A stretch of DNA of 64,000 nucleotides from the NCBI GenBank assembly GCA_950295325.1, contig OX485809.1, positions 40,517,081 to 40,581,080 on the forward strand, read 5' to 3'. This document shows, one piece after another, positions 36,646-48,655 of this stretch. Within the stretch, counting starts at the first letter, position 1; every line of letters begins with the position of its first letter. A program made the translations under genes and the position numbers. Origin of the DNA: Polytrichum commune. Its lineage: Eukaryota > Streptophyta > Polytrichopsida > Polytrichales > Polytrichaceae. Under the pieces are notes generated by a model. That model searched no databases. It saw only the letters and a list, made by a program, of their open reading frames with translations, and had not been told where the DNA came from.

Positions 36646-37889
36646 TTTTATACATTTTTTTTATTGGAATTTAATTTTATTATCGTTTTTTATTGTGGCG
36701 ATCGAAATAATAATGCAATGAATCAAGATAGAAGAATAATTAAATATAATATATTCAATCGTAGCTTGCAAAAAAATAACAATATTTAGTTGAAAGTATA
36801 TTTTTCACTGATCGAACCACTTCAATAAATGTGCATAAGTTCATTCAGATAGAAGACGTATATATAGGTTTTTTTTATAAAAATTGTAATTTCTAAAAAA
36901 TAAATTATTTATATAAATAACCATACAAAATTAAAAATTAATTTTTAAAACATGATAAATTATAGTACAATATATATTCTTTTATTAATATACCTTATAA
37001 TTTATGACTCTCCTATTAGGTATTAAATTGTAGAAAAATAAACTTTAACAAACACTTCATATTATAGGGTTTACTATATAATAAATCTAATAAGACATAA
37101 TATGTTTAATTTGAAAATTAAGATATAAAATTATTATTATATTAATTCATTATTATTTACAGAGATATCGCTAATATATCAATAAAATTTTAACTAAATA
37201 TTATTATAACGAGGTTTTTTCTATAACATATTTTTATACAAAATTTGTTTTTTACAAATTGAATTATTCGTTTTTTATTTTCGTTTGTTTTCACATAAAT
37301 GATGTTTTCATAGTTTGCACAACATAAGTTCGCCATTCGATTCATTAATGAACATCACTTATATAATATTTTTTTAATAAAATTTTATTTTTTATTTTTT
37401 TAAATGTGTTTTTTTTAATTATATTTATTAATTATGATGTTGCTAAACAAGGTAAAAGTTATACATTATACATTACATTTCTGTGACCAAAATAAACAAA
37501 CAACCTAGAGGATCGCGAGTTATCTTACATGTCGAATTCCATGAATAATTTTTTTCTTATTGCAAGTGGCAATGAATAAAAATTTCCGGATTGGGTGATT
37601 AGATGACAAATACAAGATTCATCAAGACTATTAGAGTCAAACACATCAGCCTTCATATCTTCAGATACGCTCAAAATTTGATCAAGATCAAGCAGATTGA
37701 GATCAGAAAAATTAATTTAGAGCATAATATTGGTGATATATTCATTTAAGCCTTACCAACTTATAAACATAATAAGCTAGTTGACAAAGCAAAAATAAGA
37801 ATTCTTCACGAGTTGACTTCTTTATAAGTTTTTTTTTAATTATTGGTTTTTGCATTAGAAGTTTTTATACAATGGAGTTTTTAACGAGG
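36646..37889. other. Very AT-rich block following the truncated RT
   Basis: Low-GC sequence without ORFs beginning at the exact point where the RT frame loses homology. No similarity to the 33.9-34.6 kb block was detected by eye. Confidence 0.5.
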
Positions 37890-38170
37890 TAGTCCTTATA
37901 AGTCGAGGAGGAGTGATGTAATAGGCCTGACGCGCTACCTCCAAGAAAGTGTGGGTCCAGGGTATAATTAAGCCCCTTGGGTAGGAATTATACATGTTTA
38001 TATTTGATAAACATTAGACTATGCCGGATGACGGTTATACCCCATAAATGTATTAACTATAACAATATATAAATGAACTATTATCAAGTCTCGGCCATCA
38101 GAGTATTCATTTTCATTGATTAGGTCTATTGCTTATTCATATTATCAATATTTTATCTAAAACAAATCAT
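37890..38170 (+). mobile_element. Possible gypsy 3' end: polypurine tract and LTR start
   Basis: AAGTCGAGGAGGAGTGATG at about 37898-37916 resembles the polypurine tract before a gypsy 3' LTR, followed by TGTAATAGGCCTGACGC as a candidate LTR start. A TATA-like TATATAAATGA lies about 160 bp further on. It would suit the plus-strand element at 34.7-36.6 kb if the region between was deleted or replaced. No second LTR was found to confirm it. Confidence 0.35.
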
Positions 38171-38389
38171 ACATGTTATTCATAAAATAGATAAGATACA
38201 AAACCTAATCTTATAATTAGTTTATTTATTTTAAATAATTTGAAAAAATAAAAAATAAAAGTACTTTGATTGTTATGTTTAATTTATATATATTTTTATT
38301 CTTAACCAATCGTAATTTTTATCCAATTTTAATATTTATATAACTAAAAAAATCACATTCCAATACATCATATAAATTGACATCAGATA

Positions 38390-38660
38390 CCAATATAAAA
38401 ATGTTGAACTTCCGGAAATATGTTGAACTTCTTTTCATTGATCATGAAATCTAATCCTTCTGGCTCCATATGATCCAATATTTCTGCCACTACAACTGGA
38501 TTCACATTTTTCCAGGTCACTCGGACAAAGAACCTATCTAGTCATAGTGTCTCGAATGCTGTAATCTCTCTTGGGCTAAAATGTGGCTTCACTGCTCCTG
38601 TTTCGACATCAAAGGTAATGTTTGATGCGGACCTAAGCCTCACTCCTTTCCCATGTTTTT
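38390..38660 (-). pseudogene. Unidentified coding remnant
   Basis: A minus-strand frame with one stop reads SASNITFDVETGAVKPHFSP, REITAFETL, LDRFFVRVTWKNVNPVVVAE and ILDHMEPEGLDFMINEKK. Composition and length suggest a decayed protein, perhaps from a retroelement. I do not recognise the family. Confidence 0.35.
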
Positions 38661-40500
38661 TCGCTATGATCCCACTACACAAATTTTCTATTCAGAATCC
38701 TCCAGTCGTTTCCTCTCTACAACTCGTGATATCTGCTGCTACAACTATTCTTTGGTGTTGATACGTGTTTCCTTCCTCACCCTTCTTTGTTCAAAAACTC
38801 ACAGCTCTTCTTCATTGTCTCTAATTTGCTCTCGCGAACTGGGACGTTTATTCTCCAAACATGATGGCCACTACTACGTCTAATAGGCCTAAATGCCTCC
38901 TTTGGCTTTTTATAGAATACACGGGAACATCTTTAGTTGTATTCGGTTGTTGGTGCCCAATGGTTCCCTATAACCAACCACTCTTAAGCCCATCCCTAGT
39001 TATCATGCCTTCTTTATTTTAAAACAAACATCTCTTAGTGTTAAGCATGGTAGATTTTCCGGTGATGGATCATCCATCCATTTGGACCCGTTTCATAAAA
39101 ACAAATTTGAAAAGTCAGAGAATAACTTCGCTTCATCCTTGTAAAGAGATTTTTTTTTCTTTTCTTAATAATTCACAATATTTGTGAAGATTTATCGTCC
39201 ACTGCATTTCCGTTCATTGGAACATATTCCATCCATTAATTCAATCCATTGAATTCCAGTTCATTGCCAAAAATGTCATCAACTAAAATCATCCATTGCA
39301 TACCGTTCGTTGATGCAGATTCCTTCCACTAATTTCATCTACTATATTTCTGTTCGTTGATGAGGATTCTATCGACTAAATTCCCTACGTTAGAGTCTTC
39401 ATTCCCATAATATCATTTTTTTTTCATTCTTCTTCATTCATTGATTTTTATGAGTTGTGTATTACTTCTTCACTCCTTTTCTTTTCTTAACATCTACTTA
39501 AATTATTCGTTTTTCTTCAAAGCATCTCTTTAATTCACTTTACTTGGATAATTTCTCTTTTAACTGTGTCCACTCCTCTTCTTAATTCCTTTCACTCAAG
39601 TATACCCTCACTTCAAATCTTTGGTGTGTCCTAGTCCTCATTTAACTTATTCTACATAATATTATGTCTTTTAATTAACCTATCACGTTGACTACTATAC
39701 GAGTGTCCTTCCCAAATCTCTCATAATATTATATTCACTCTCAGTTTATGGGAACTAATTAGATCTAATTCCCTTGGTTATTTGATAGAGTTTTGAAATA
39801 GTAGTATTTAAACCCCAACCTAGTTAACACCCTATGTCCGTATTATCTTTTAAGGCCTCTTTGGGGATTCAATCCCTTTAATTTATCCTTAGAAAGATTT
39901 TTTTTTAGTAAAAGTAATAATTCTAATATTTCACTAAATAGGTAAAAAGCCATGTTTTTCATGGTTTCCATCTGTACAACTTTCATCCTCTATATCTAAC
40001 TGATTATCTTCTTCTCATAGGTTGTTTTGATATATGATCATTGTCTCGTCTAAGGTTGAATTCATTAGTAAGGTTGTTTTGCTCTCATCTTGTTGTTTAT
40101 CTATGGGGATTCCGAAACTCTAATTAAGTAACACTCCATCATCACTTGGTGAACTTCTATGTCTTCTTGTACTTTGTCACTTAGTAAATTCCGTTCCTCC
40201 CTAGTTTATTTAGCCTTCTCCTTGTATTATTTCCTCGTATGAGTGTTGTGCTCGTTATACTTCTTCAAGTCTTCAAGTTCTACTGGAGTTTTTATTTTTT
40301 TCCCTTGTAAGTTGACTAGCTCCACTTGTCGATCATGTATTCTGCTTACAATGAAAGGCCCTTTCTACTCAATTTTTTTCTTTTCTTATGACTTTTTGGC
40401 CATGGTGAAACTTTAAAGATGTTCTTCCTTCGTCATTGGTTAATCGCATATCACGTTCATTTACCTTGAGTTGTAATAGTGTTTTGGCCGTGTTGGCTAC
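38661..40500. other. No gene recognised
   Basis: T-rich low-complexity sequence with many CATT and TTCATT runs (39170-39440). No ORF of interest. Confidence 0.5.
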
Positions 40501-40518
40501 TTCTTCATCTTTCTTCAA

Positions 40519-41760
40519 TTATTCTTCTTGATTGTGACATGCTAGTGCTTGTAAAATATATGTTGCGGTTGTTTCGGGCTCATGGTATGGTTTGATTTTA
40601 CTCATGTTTACTCTTCCCAATTCTTGGTGTTCAAGAGTGGTGACATCTACTGTGCCGTTGTTGTAAACCTTCTTGATTAGATAAGGCCATGCCCATCGAA
40701 TTTTGAATTTTCCTTGTCCTGGCTTCTTTTGCTTTAAGTGCCATAGAATCCGTTGATCTGGGTAGAACATGGATTGTTTGTCATTTCCTTCTTGCATACT
40801 TCCTTTATTCTCACATCTTTTCTTGTCATGTTCGTCATTGCAATGTTTGCATCTCTTTTTCCTTGGTCCCTTGTCATGCCTATCTTTTCTTAGTAGTTGC
40901 ATATGTTCTATGTTACTCTCGGCCTCCTTGCGTGTTAAGTCTAGAATTCGGAGTTGCTCCATTCGTTTCTCCAAGGCCGGATGTAGTTCATGAGATAAAG
41001 TATTCTCTTCTTTTCCTTCTACATACGTTATAGGTAGTAAAGCTTATGTTCCAAACACCAAGGAGAAAGGTGTATGTTTTGTGGTTACTTTGTAGGCAGT
41101 TTGATAGGCCCACAATGCAGTGTGAAGCTTAGTATCCCAATCCATACAATTAGCGTTGACCATTTTTGTCAACATTGTTTTAAGTACTTTGTTAGTACTT
41201 TCTGCTTGCCCATTTGCTTGAGGGTAATAGGTAGTTGGTCTCCTATGTAATATCATGAATTCTTTTGTTAATATTCTAATGGTGTCATTCATGAAGTGTC
41301 CCCCTTGATCACTTACTAACTTCACCGGGCATCCAAACTTCGTAATGATTTCTTCATATGTGAATTTTGCCGTGGACTTCGCGGTGTTATCCTTGAGAGT
41401 TCTAGCCTCTACCCATTTGGTAGTATAATCCGTGGCCATAATAATATAACGGTTTTTCGTATGTCTGGCCGGAGGTTCGATAGGCCCCATAAAGTCCAAA
41501 CCCCATCGTTGGAAAACTTCTGTTGGCATGAGGGGATTCATCGGTTGTACCCCTTTTGATATCTTGGGTCCTATCCTCTGACATATGTCACACTGCTTGC
41601 AGTACAAGTAGACATTTTTCTTCATTGTTGGCCACCAATATAGAGCCGTTAGAATTTTGTGTAGGGTAAGATTGGCGGAAAAATGTCCTCCCGCAACCCC
41701 TTCATGTGCTTCCGCTATGCCCTTAGGATATTCTGGTGGCCATGTAGTCTTTTGGCTATG
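40519..41760 (-). pseudogene. Ty3/gypsy integrase, nearly intact core
   Basis: The minus strand reads the zinc-binding region (AEAHEGVAGGHFSANLTLHK ... CKQCDICQRIG). The core keeps all three catalytic acids: WGLDFMG, VSDQGGHF and NGQAES. The frame runs through FSLVFGT into a TAA at 41041 and continues ALLPITYVEG in the same frame, so one nonsense codon splits it. The C-terminal part (40519-40974) ends in QGKFKIRWAWPYLIKK and RVNMSKIKPYHEPE, typical of plant gypsy integrases. It contains a Cys/His cluster, CKHCNDEHDKKRC, not usual at this place. RT and gag are not adjacent: upstream sequence passes into the LINE at about 41.9 kb. Confidence 0.82.
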
Positions 41761-41889
41761 CTAAGCCCCTTAGGGCTATAAATGCCATATCCTGCTATTT
41801 CTTTTCTCCATACTCCGGGGGAGATTAGTTTAGGTTTTTTAAATGAACCATCAGTGTAATAACTGAATTGTGGATGAAATTTTAATTAT

Positions 41890-44800
41890 AAGGTAGTTTG
41901 GTAGTCATGTAGTTGAGGTATAGGTGTTTCATTGAGTGTGGGGATATTGGGATAAGTTAGTTTGGACCACTTTTTGTTAGGATTGACGAGGGTATTTTGG
42001 GGGGTATGTGTGGCAATTTGTGTATATAGTTGTTGTATTGAGAGATTATTTACAATATAGGTGAGTTGATTTAGTTGTTCATAGGTTCCTATGTAGTTAT
42101 TTTGGTGGTGTATGTAGAGTATTTGTAGTGTAGAGAGTTCTTTCCTAGGTATGTTAAGTTCTAGTGGTATAGTAGGTTCTTCATATGTGACAGTATCTGC
42201 AGCAAAGTGGGCAATAATGTGTGTGCCTGGGAATGGGCCGGAGTGTGGGTTGAAGTTTTGGTACCAGTTTGTGTCAGGTGATATGAGTATTGTAATAGTG
42301 CTTGGGTCTGTTTTGGCGGCAAGACGGGACCATTGTATAGCTTGTAGTAAGTCTGTTGCATTGTTGGGGTGGGCATAGCCTATTCCTTTCCATTTATGGT
42401 CAAAGGCTTTCCCTAAGGATCCAAATATTCTATCTCGTAAGAATGGAGAGTAAAATTGGTTAAGTTGTGTGGGGCATGTGACTGGAGAGGAAAAATATGA
42501 ATGGTTGATGTTGAATGATATAGTAAGAAAGTTTAATATTGGGTTGGTATTGTGTATTGGGCTAGTTTTAGAGGGTCATTTTTAGGAATACGGTATTTGT
42601 ATCTTTGGTATAACCATACCATTTCAGTTTCAAATGGTTGTGTGGGAGGTTTTAGTCCGTGTGGGGTGTTTTTTGCGAGTTGGTATTGTTTTCATAACCA
42701 ATTTAGTCTAGTTTTGGGAATGGTGATGAGGTGCCATCCACTGTCTTCATATATGTGGGCAACATCAAAGTATGTTTGGATAGTATTGGTGGAGGTTTCT
42801 ATATCGCTTTCTGGGTTGCATTCATTGATAGAAATATGTGCCAATAGGATAATTGTTGTGGAGGTAACATATCTTGTATCTCGTTGTTGTTTTGTGGCAA
42901 AGTGGGCCTTTATTAAGTTTGAGAAGTGTTTGTGTTGTCTTTTGGTGTAGTATTGAGTTAGTAGTTCGGTATTATGTGCACAAATGTTAACGTCGTACTA
43001 TGGGAATAAATCTCTTTGGGTTCGCCATTTGTTATAGGTGTTATTATTTCCTATTATCCATTGGCATAGATATGATGTGTCATTTTTCGTTATTCCATTG
43101 GAGTTAGTGTATTGTCGTTGTTTATGGTCAAAGATTATGTGGATAGAAAATTGTCTAGGGTCTTTAAGAACGTCTATTGGTGGGGGTGGTTGGTGTGGGT
43201 GAGGTGGATTTGGGGGATGAACTGGATGATTGGGTTGTCTGGGGAGAATGTTGTGATTTAATATGATGTAGTTGTCTTTTAGGGTTCTTGGGGGGTGATG
43301 GTGCGGGCATGGTTGTTGACATTGCGGGGGGCAAGAGGGATGGTAAAATAGTTGTTGAGCAATGTTTAGTGCGCTTTTGATTAGTTTGGTAGGGTTGGAA
43401 TGATAGTTTTTTAATTCATTTGGGCTCATCATATTAAGGCCATTGGGTAAGGTGATTTTCCCTAGTTCAGTTATATTATGCAATAATAATTTTTGTAGTA
43501 ATTTAAACGATGTTTTATGAATTAGGCCCTACATGTTTTGCGCTTCTTTCATCTAGATGTTTTCAAGTGGGGAGGTGTTAAATATGAAGTTGTCCATTGT
43601 GCTTTTTAGGTGGACTCCGGCTTCTTTTTTAAGTAAAAATAATGTTCTAGTTATAGGTGATCGGACACAATGGTGGTATTTGATACGAGGTATTTCTTCG
43701 GCGCCACCAAATGTTGCTAGTATAAATTGTAGTAATCCGTTGTAAATTTTTCCTAGTCTACTTGTGTCATTAAGGCCATGTTGTAGTTGCTCGCCTATGC
43801 ATATTAAGTAGGCGTTTTTGAGTGAAAATACTTCTATTCCAAATAAGTCATGAGGGAGATGCGTGGCTATATTTGATGTGTATTTTGGTAGTCCACGTAT
43901 CGTTTTGTGAAGGGCTATAATTTTTTTGTCAAGTTTTTTGATAGTAGGTAGGGAGTACGGTACAACATAGAAACTGTATGCGATTCCAGCACCTATAACT
44001 GTGTCGGCCATATTAATTTTTTGTTTTATAGTGGTTAGACAAGCTGCAAGGTCCTTGCATTGTTTTCTAACTTTGGTGATGGTAGTGTGTATTTGTGTTT
44101 TTCATTTTAGTGAGGGGGCAAGGTTTATTCCTAGATATGTATATGGTTCGTTTTGACTTAAAACTGGTATGGGTTCGTTTTTGTAGTGTATATTGGTAGT
44201 TTGAGTTTGAATTTTGAATGCTAGAGGGCTCACTTTGGATTTGTTCGGTCATCCAGTAATTGTGCATTTGGGAATTCCAAGATCCATACCAACCCATTTA
44301 CAGAATTTGTTGAGTTGTATTTGTAATGATTTTAATTTGTTGGTAATTGCTGCTAAGTCATCGGCATATATTGCTGAGGAGATTTTTACTTTGGATGTTC
44401 CAAACGTGTATCCATTATTTATTTGTTGTAACCATTAAGGAGGGGTTCTAAAAATATGATGAATAGGTATGGGCTTAGGGTGTCTCCTTGTATTGTTTAT
44501 CTTTGAACGGGGATGGGTTGTGTTTTATTGAAGTGTTCTCCAATAAATGTGGTAGTGGATTGCGAGTATATGTTTCCAATTAGGTTTATGACATCGTTTG
44601 GATATCTGAGGTCCTTCATTATGGCTAGGAATCTAGCGTGGTCAATGGAGCCAAAGGCATTTTTGAAGTCTATGTATATAATGTATATGTACTGGTTTGT
44701 GAATCGTGCATCTTCTAACGCAGTAATAAGTATTTGAAGTTGTTTGGATGTTCTTCTTTCTGCTTTGAACTTTCTTGAATGTCGTGTAGTATTTGGTGTG

Positions 44801-45700
44801 TTTTTCCATAGGCCGAGAGGATGGATGTCAAAGTGCTTGTATAAAGTTTATATATGGTATTGGCTAGAGCAATAGGTCTATGGTTTGTAAGTTGTGATGG
44901 GTTACCTTTCTTATAAAGTAGAACTGTGAGGCTCGTTTTCCATGATGTAGGGATTTGTTTTTGTTTATAGCAGTGTTTGAAGAATAGAAACAATAGTTTG
45001 TGAAAGCGTGGTGGCATGTTTTTTAGGATTGAGTTGGAGATTTTGTTTGGATTATTATCCAAGTTTTTGATGCATAGGTCATATATTTCTGGATTGAAGT
45101 ATGTATGCAGTGGGATTGGAGGTTCTCCACGCCGGTCTATAGTGAAGCTTTCAAGGTCGTGTCATGGATATTGTCGTACACTACACGTACAATGTTGTGG
45201 GTGTGTTGTTTGATGTTCACAAATAGGAACTGTGGGGTGGTTACTAATGGATTGTTGTATGTGTATTTCTTTTGCGATGTTTTCGGGGTTATTTAAGATG
45301 TTATTTTGTCTATCAATGATGGAATCTAGGGGTGAGGTTTCGGAGTTCTTGGAGACTTTCCTGTTACTTTCTTAGGGCTTTTTTTCATAGAGTTGTCTTT
45401 ATTTTGATATTAATTTTAGTATACATTCTTTAGTGTATTTTGTGGTTATGTCTCTAGCTTGTTTGTTGGCGATTTTTGCAATAGCGGCTATTTCGTTTAT
45501 CCATACATTTAGTGAGGTGTTTGTTGTGGGTGGGTTGGGGATTTGTACATGTTGGTGGTTATGTATTTCATTTAGTATTGGATGTGTGAGCTAGTTCGGG
45601 TCGTTCTTTGAACATTAATTCTATTATTTCCTCACTAATTCAATCTTCATAATGAGGATTTTAGCTTTCATTTCTTCTAAATTCAAAATGAAGCTATTTT
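41890..45700 (-). pseudogene. LINE (non-LTR retrotransposon), RT plus chromodomain-like C-terminal ORF
   Basis: The minus strand shows IPTSWKTSLTVLLYKKGNPS and NHRPIALANTIYKL (44850-44950), YIDFKNAFGSIDHARFLAIM near 44660, IQGDTLSPYLF, and SAIYADDLAAI (YADD codons at 44357-44368). These are RT motifs in the LINE order. A long near-open tail follows, with QKINMADTVIGAGIAYSFY, KKEAGVHLKSTMDNF, a Pro/His-rich linker and a chromodomain-like module at about 43000-43165. It ends in an unrecognised domain around 42160-42400 (IFGSLGKAFDHKWKGIGYAH, WSRLAAKTDPSTITI). Several frameshifts and stops are present. No endonuclease domain was seen upstream, so it is 5'-truncated. Confidence 0.8.
42998..43165 (-). 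other. Chromodomain-like module in the LINE tail
   Basis: The stretch reads FSIHIIFDHKQRQYTNSNG, then SYLCQWIIGNN and YNKWRTQRDLFP. The pattern (I.II.HK...YLC.W......W....DL) is that of a chromodomain (E.IL.HR...YLVKWKGY...TWEPE..L). The second LINE tail at 46.57-46.79 kb fits better. Confidence 0.55.
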
Positions 45701-45792
45701 TTCTTTAAAAAAATTACAAATGGGGATAATGGAGGGCTCTTGAATCGGTGTATATAGTGATGGATATTGTTTTGGGTTTGGTTGTGGCTAGG

Positions 45793-46890
45793 TTAGTTGC
45801 ATAACATGTGTTGGGGGTGGTATGTGAGGATGCTTGGGTCAAGATGGGCAAGTACATGGGGATCTAGGTGGGGTCTAGTGGAGGGATGTCTTTTGTTGTA
45901 CCAACCCTCATGTGGTAGGATATGGATGGTAAGGGCCTTCGGGTTTGTGTGTGCCGCCATTCTAGCCCAATTCGAGAGTTTGTTGGGTGAGCTAGGCCTC
46001 TCCTTGCATGAGTGGGAGGGGGGGGGGTTGGTAGTTGTGGAGTTCAAGGGGGCATGTGAGTGGGCTAGAGTAGTATGAGTGGGTGAATGAGAATGAGTTT
46101 ATGAGGAATGCTAGGAGGGCATAGTGTTGTAGGCTAGGGTTTGTTTTGGTATCGTAGGGTTGGTAGGGAGGGGGGGTTAAATCCTACGGTGAGCCATGCT
46201 AGTTCAATTAGGAAATCTTGGGGCAGAGGGTCGAGTGTTGGGGTGAGTGAGGAATTGTAGTGTTGTTTGTATTGGTTCCAAAGCCAGTGGATGCGTGTAG
46301 TGGAGTATTCGTGGTGGGTGGATCATGTGAATGTGTGGAGACATGCTATATATGGGGGAAGAAACATGGAGGGTGGGTGTTGTGGTTTTTATATATGTGT
46401 AAGGGTTGCATTTTGTCATGTTCACGTGGATGTGTGGGATATGGATTGATTTTTTCTATGAGCATGTGTCTTTACTTCGGGGGTTTTGGTAGTTTTTGTG
46501 ATATATTGTGTGTAGGTGGTCGTGTGCAGTTTGGGTATAGTGCTAGGTGAGGAGGTGGGTGTTGTGAGCTGGGTTGCAGTCTTCATGGGTGTCAAAAAGG
46601 TTTTCTTCAAGTTTCCATGTGTTTGTTGAGTCCGAACAACCTTTTTAATGACATATATACATATGTCTTGATTTGGTGCTTCCATTGGAGTATAGTTTGT
46701 AGTCTATGCGAACGCCACAAATGATTTCTATGATATAGGATTGAGAGTCATGATCCTTGGGTTGGAAGGGGGGGTTGAGCCATGTGGCTTGATATTGGGG
46801 GAGGAAGGTGAGATTATTGCATTTGTTGGGGGCATGAAAGCTCAGCAATATATGAGATGGCCAACATTCGTGACACATATCCACCAACTG
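45793..46890 (-). pseudogene. Second LINE tail copy (chromodomain plus terminal domain), head-to-tail with the first
   Basis: On the minus strand, 46.57-46.79 kb reads SYIIEIICGVRIDYKLYSNG, HMYICH, stop, KGCSDSTNTWKLEENLFDTH. This is a clear chromodomain pattern with TAA where Trp is expected. About 0.8 kb further, 45.80-46.05 kb reads LSNWARMAAHTNPKALTIHI, LPHEGWY, HVLAHLDPSILTYHPQ. It matches WSRLAAKTDPSTITILISPD, NWY, HIIAHFAADTVTYEEP at 42.2 kb, at the same distance from its chromodomain. So this is the 3' part of another copy, 5'-truncated, upstream of the RT copy. Many stops are present. Confidence 0.68.
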
Positions 46891-46899
46891 TCATCCAAC

Positions 46900-48655
46900 C
46901 CCAAACCCATAATGACGTGGCAACCCACCTAGGTCCTTCGGTTCAGCTAGTTGCCCCCTCCATTGGCAAAGCCCGTCAGCACCCGTCAATATCAGCGGCT
47001 GGACAGGTGGCATGACGGAATTTACTTGGATACTCGCCCTACTGCCGCCGGAGGTGCCGCTGACGGACGTCGTTACACCCGTCATTACCCGTCAGAGGCA
47101 GTGGGTCGACAGGTTCCATCCTAGAATATGCTTCGCAACGCTGGAATCAGCCTCTGACATTCATCACATGTAAGCCGGAATACGAAACGCAATAAAGTCA
47201 CGTAATATCTAATAAAGAAACATTTGGTGTGGATCACGCCGCCCGAGAAAGATGCATTCGAATGCCAACTTCCGAGTCAGGACTCACTGTTAGCTCACAA
47301 AACGTTGTGGGCACTGGGCAGCGACTCAAATATAGATTCGATGCGGAGCGGAGCGCAGTGGCCCATATTCATTGCAGTGTTTTGTCAAACGTTCCGAGCT
47401 GTTGTGATAAGAACACTGAAATTGTACAATTGTTGTAATCCGGGGGCACGCGGATCATTAATCGTCACTGATGGGTCCCAGCCTCCCGGCCTCCTTTGCG
47501 GGATCTCCGAGTGGGCCCGAGACTGCTGGCAGTTGCAGCTTATGTATAGCAACGATGGCTTGATTAAGAATGTTAACGAGCAGCTCGGGTTGGGAGTTTT
47601 TAAATGGAGGCGGCTGAGCGTCCCGGTTGATCAGGTGCAGTTTGCATACATTTAGGTCTGGAACCCCGCATCAGTTTCCGCAAAATTCTGGTACGGAGGG
47701 ATTCCATTGCATGATGATCCGGTGCTAAGTTAGCTAGTTGCAAAATTGCGTTGGGGATTTTTTTTGGTTAGGGCCTTGAGTTAAAGGAGAACCTTGGAGG
47801 CAGGTGGTGCAGCTGGGTGTAGTGAGAATGGTGAGTGTGCTTTTGCCATCAAGATTTCTAACTTTTTTGGAGATGTTTTGATCTAACAGTTTGTGGTATA
47901 GAAAATCTTTCGGTGAGGAAGAGAGAGTGTGTTATAGGCCTTTTCAAGGTGAGGGATTGTTGTTGTTGATCTGCGTTGGCGAAGTAAAGACGGCGTGGAG
48001 GATCGATCTGCGAAGGATGTAGACTTTTAAGAGACGAGCCTGTAATCTTCCTGGTCGAAGTGGTGGAAAGGAAATCGCTGTCTTCGAGGATGGTAGATAG
48101 TGTTTGGTAGAAACTTACATAATACAGACCGTTGTAGTCTTTGACTTTCGCGAAAAGGACAAAGGAAAAACTCCCTTTCTGGTAACCGTTTGTGGAGGCG
48201 ATCGAAAACGTTGTCGGCTTTCTCACAACATATGTAGTTGATGATAATCTGAGATGATTGTTACTATTTCTCCATGATTTCACCTCCATGTCCCCTTTCT
48301 CCTTTCTCCTTTCCTGGCGATCTGTCTGTAGGTTGGTCTGTATTTGTGCTGGTCGAAGCGGGGTTGGCCACAACACACACATATGGCATTGACGAGGTTG
48401 TCGGACAGGTTTTCGGTGGTGGGAGACAATATGATCTGGCGTGAGCTTAGGTGTGAGGATGGGCTGTCGGTTACCAGCAGTGCCATTATGAAGTACTTTC
48501 TTGTGTTTTGAGCTTGGGTTTGGTTGGGGGTGGAGATTTGCTTCACATCGAGGTTTCAGATGGGTCCAAGCGCGGGAGATTGCAGCAACACGCACCTTCA
48601 AGTAAAGGTTAGGAATTAAGAGATGCCGCCCCCCTGATGCTACATGTGAGGGGCA
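46900..48655. other. 5' flank of the NPH3 gene
   Basis: GC content rises here. Palindromic CCCGTCA/TGACGGG-rich sequence lies near 46970-47100. ORFs at 47224 (+) and 47858-48718 (-) have no recognisable domain and I do not call them genes. The promoter should lie here, but no TATA box stands out. Confidence 0.5.
48077..48240 (+). repeat. Segment duplicated in intron 1 of the NPH3 gene
   Basis: CTTCGAGGATGGTAGATAGT onward (TGTTTGGTAG) resembles 49061-49210 (CTTCGAAGATGGCAGATAGT, TGTTTGGTAG). It is followed in both by a Pyr-rich stretch, TTTCT.GTTACCG and TTTCTCACA. One copy is upstream of the start codon and one is inside intron 1. Confidence 0.55.

Noticed and set aside
43200-43340. Proline/histidine-rich stretch as a separate gene
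   Set aside because: It is the linker before the chromodomain-like part of the LINE ORF.
47224-47655. 143-residue plus-strand ORF upstream of the NPH3 gene
   Set aside because: No domain, no splice link to the next exon that keeps phase; probably chance in a GC-richer region.
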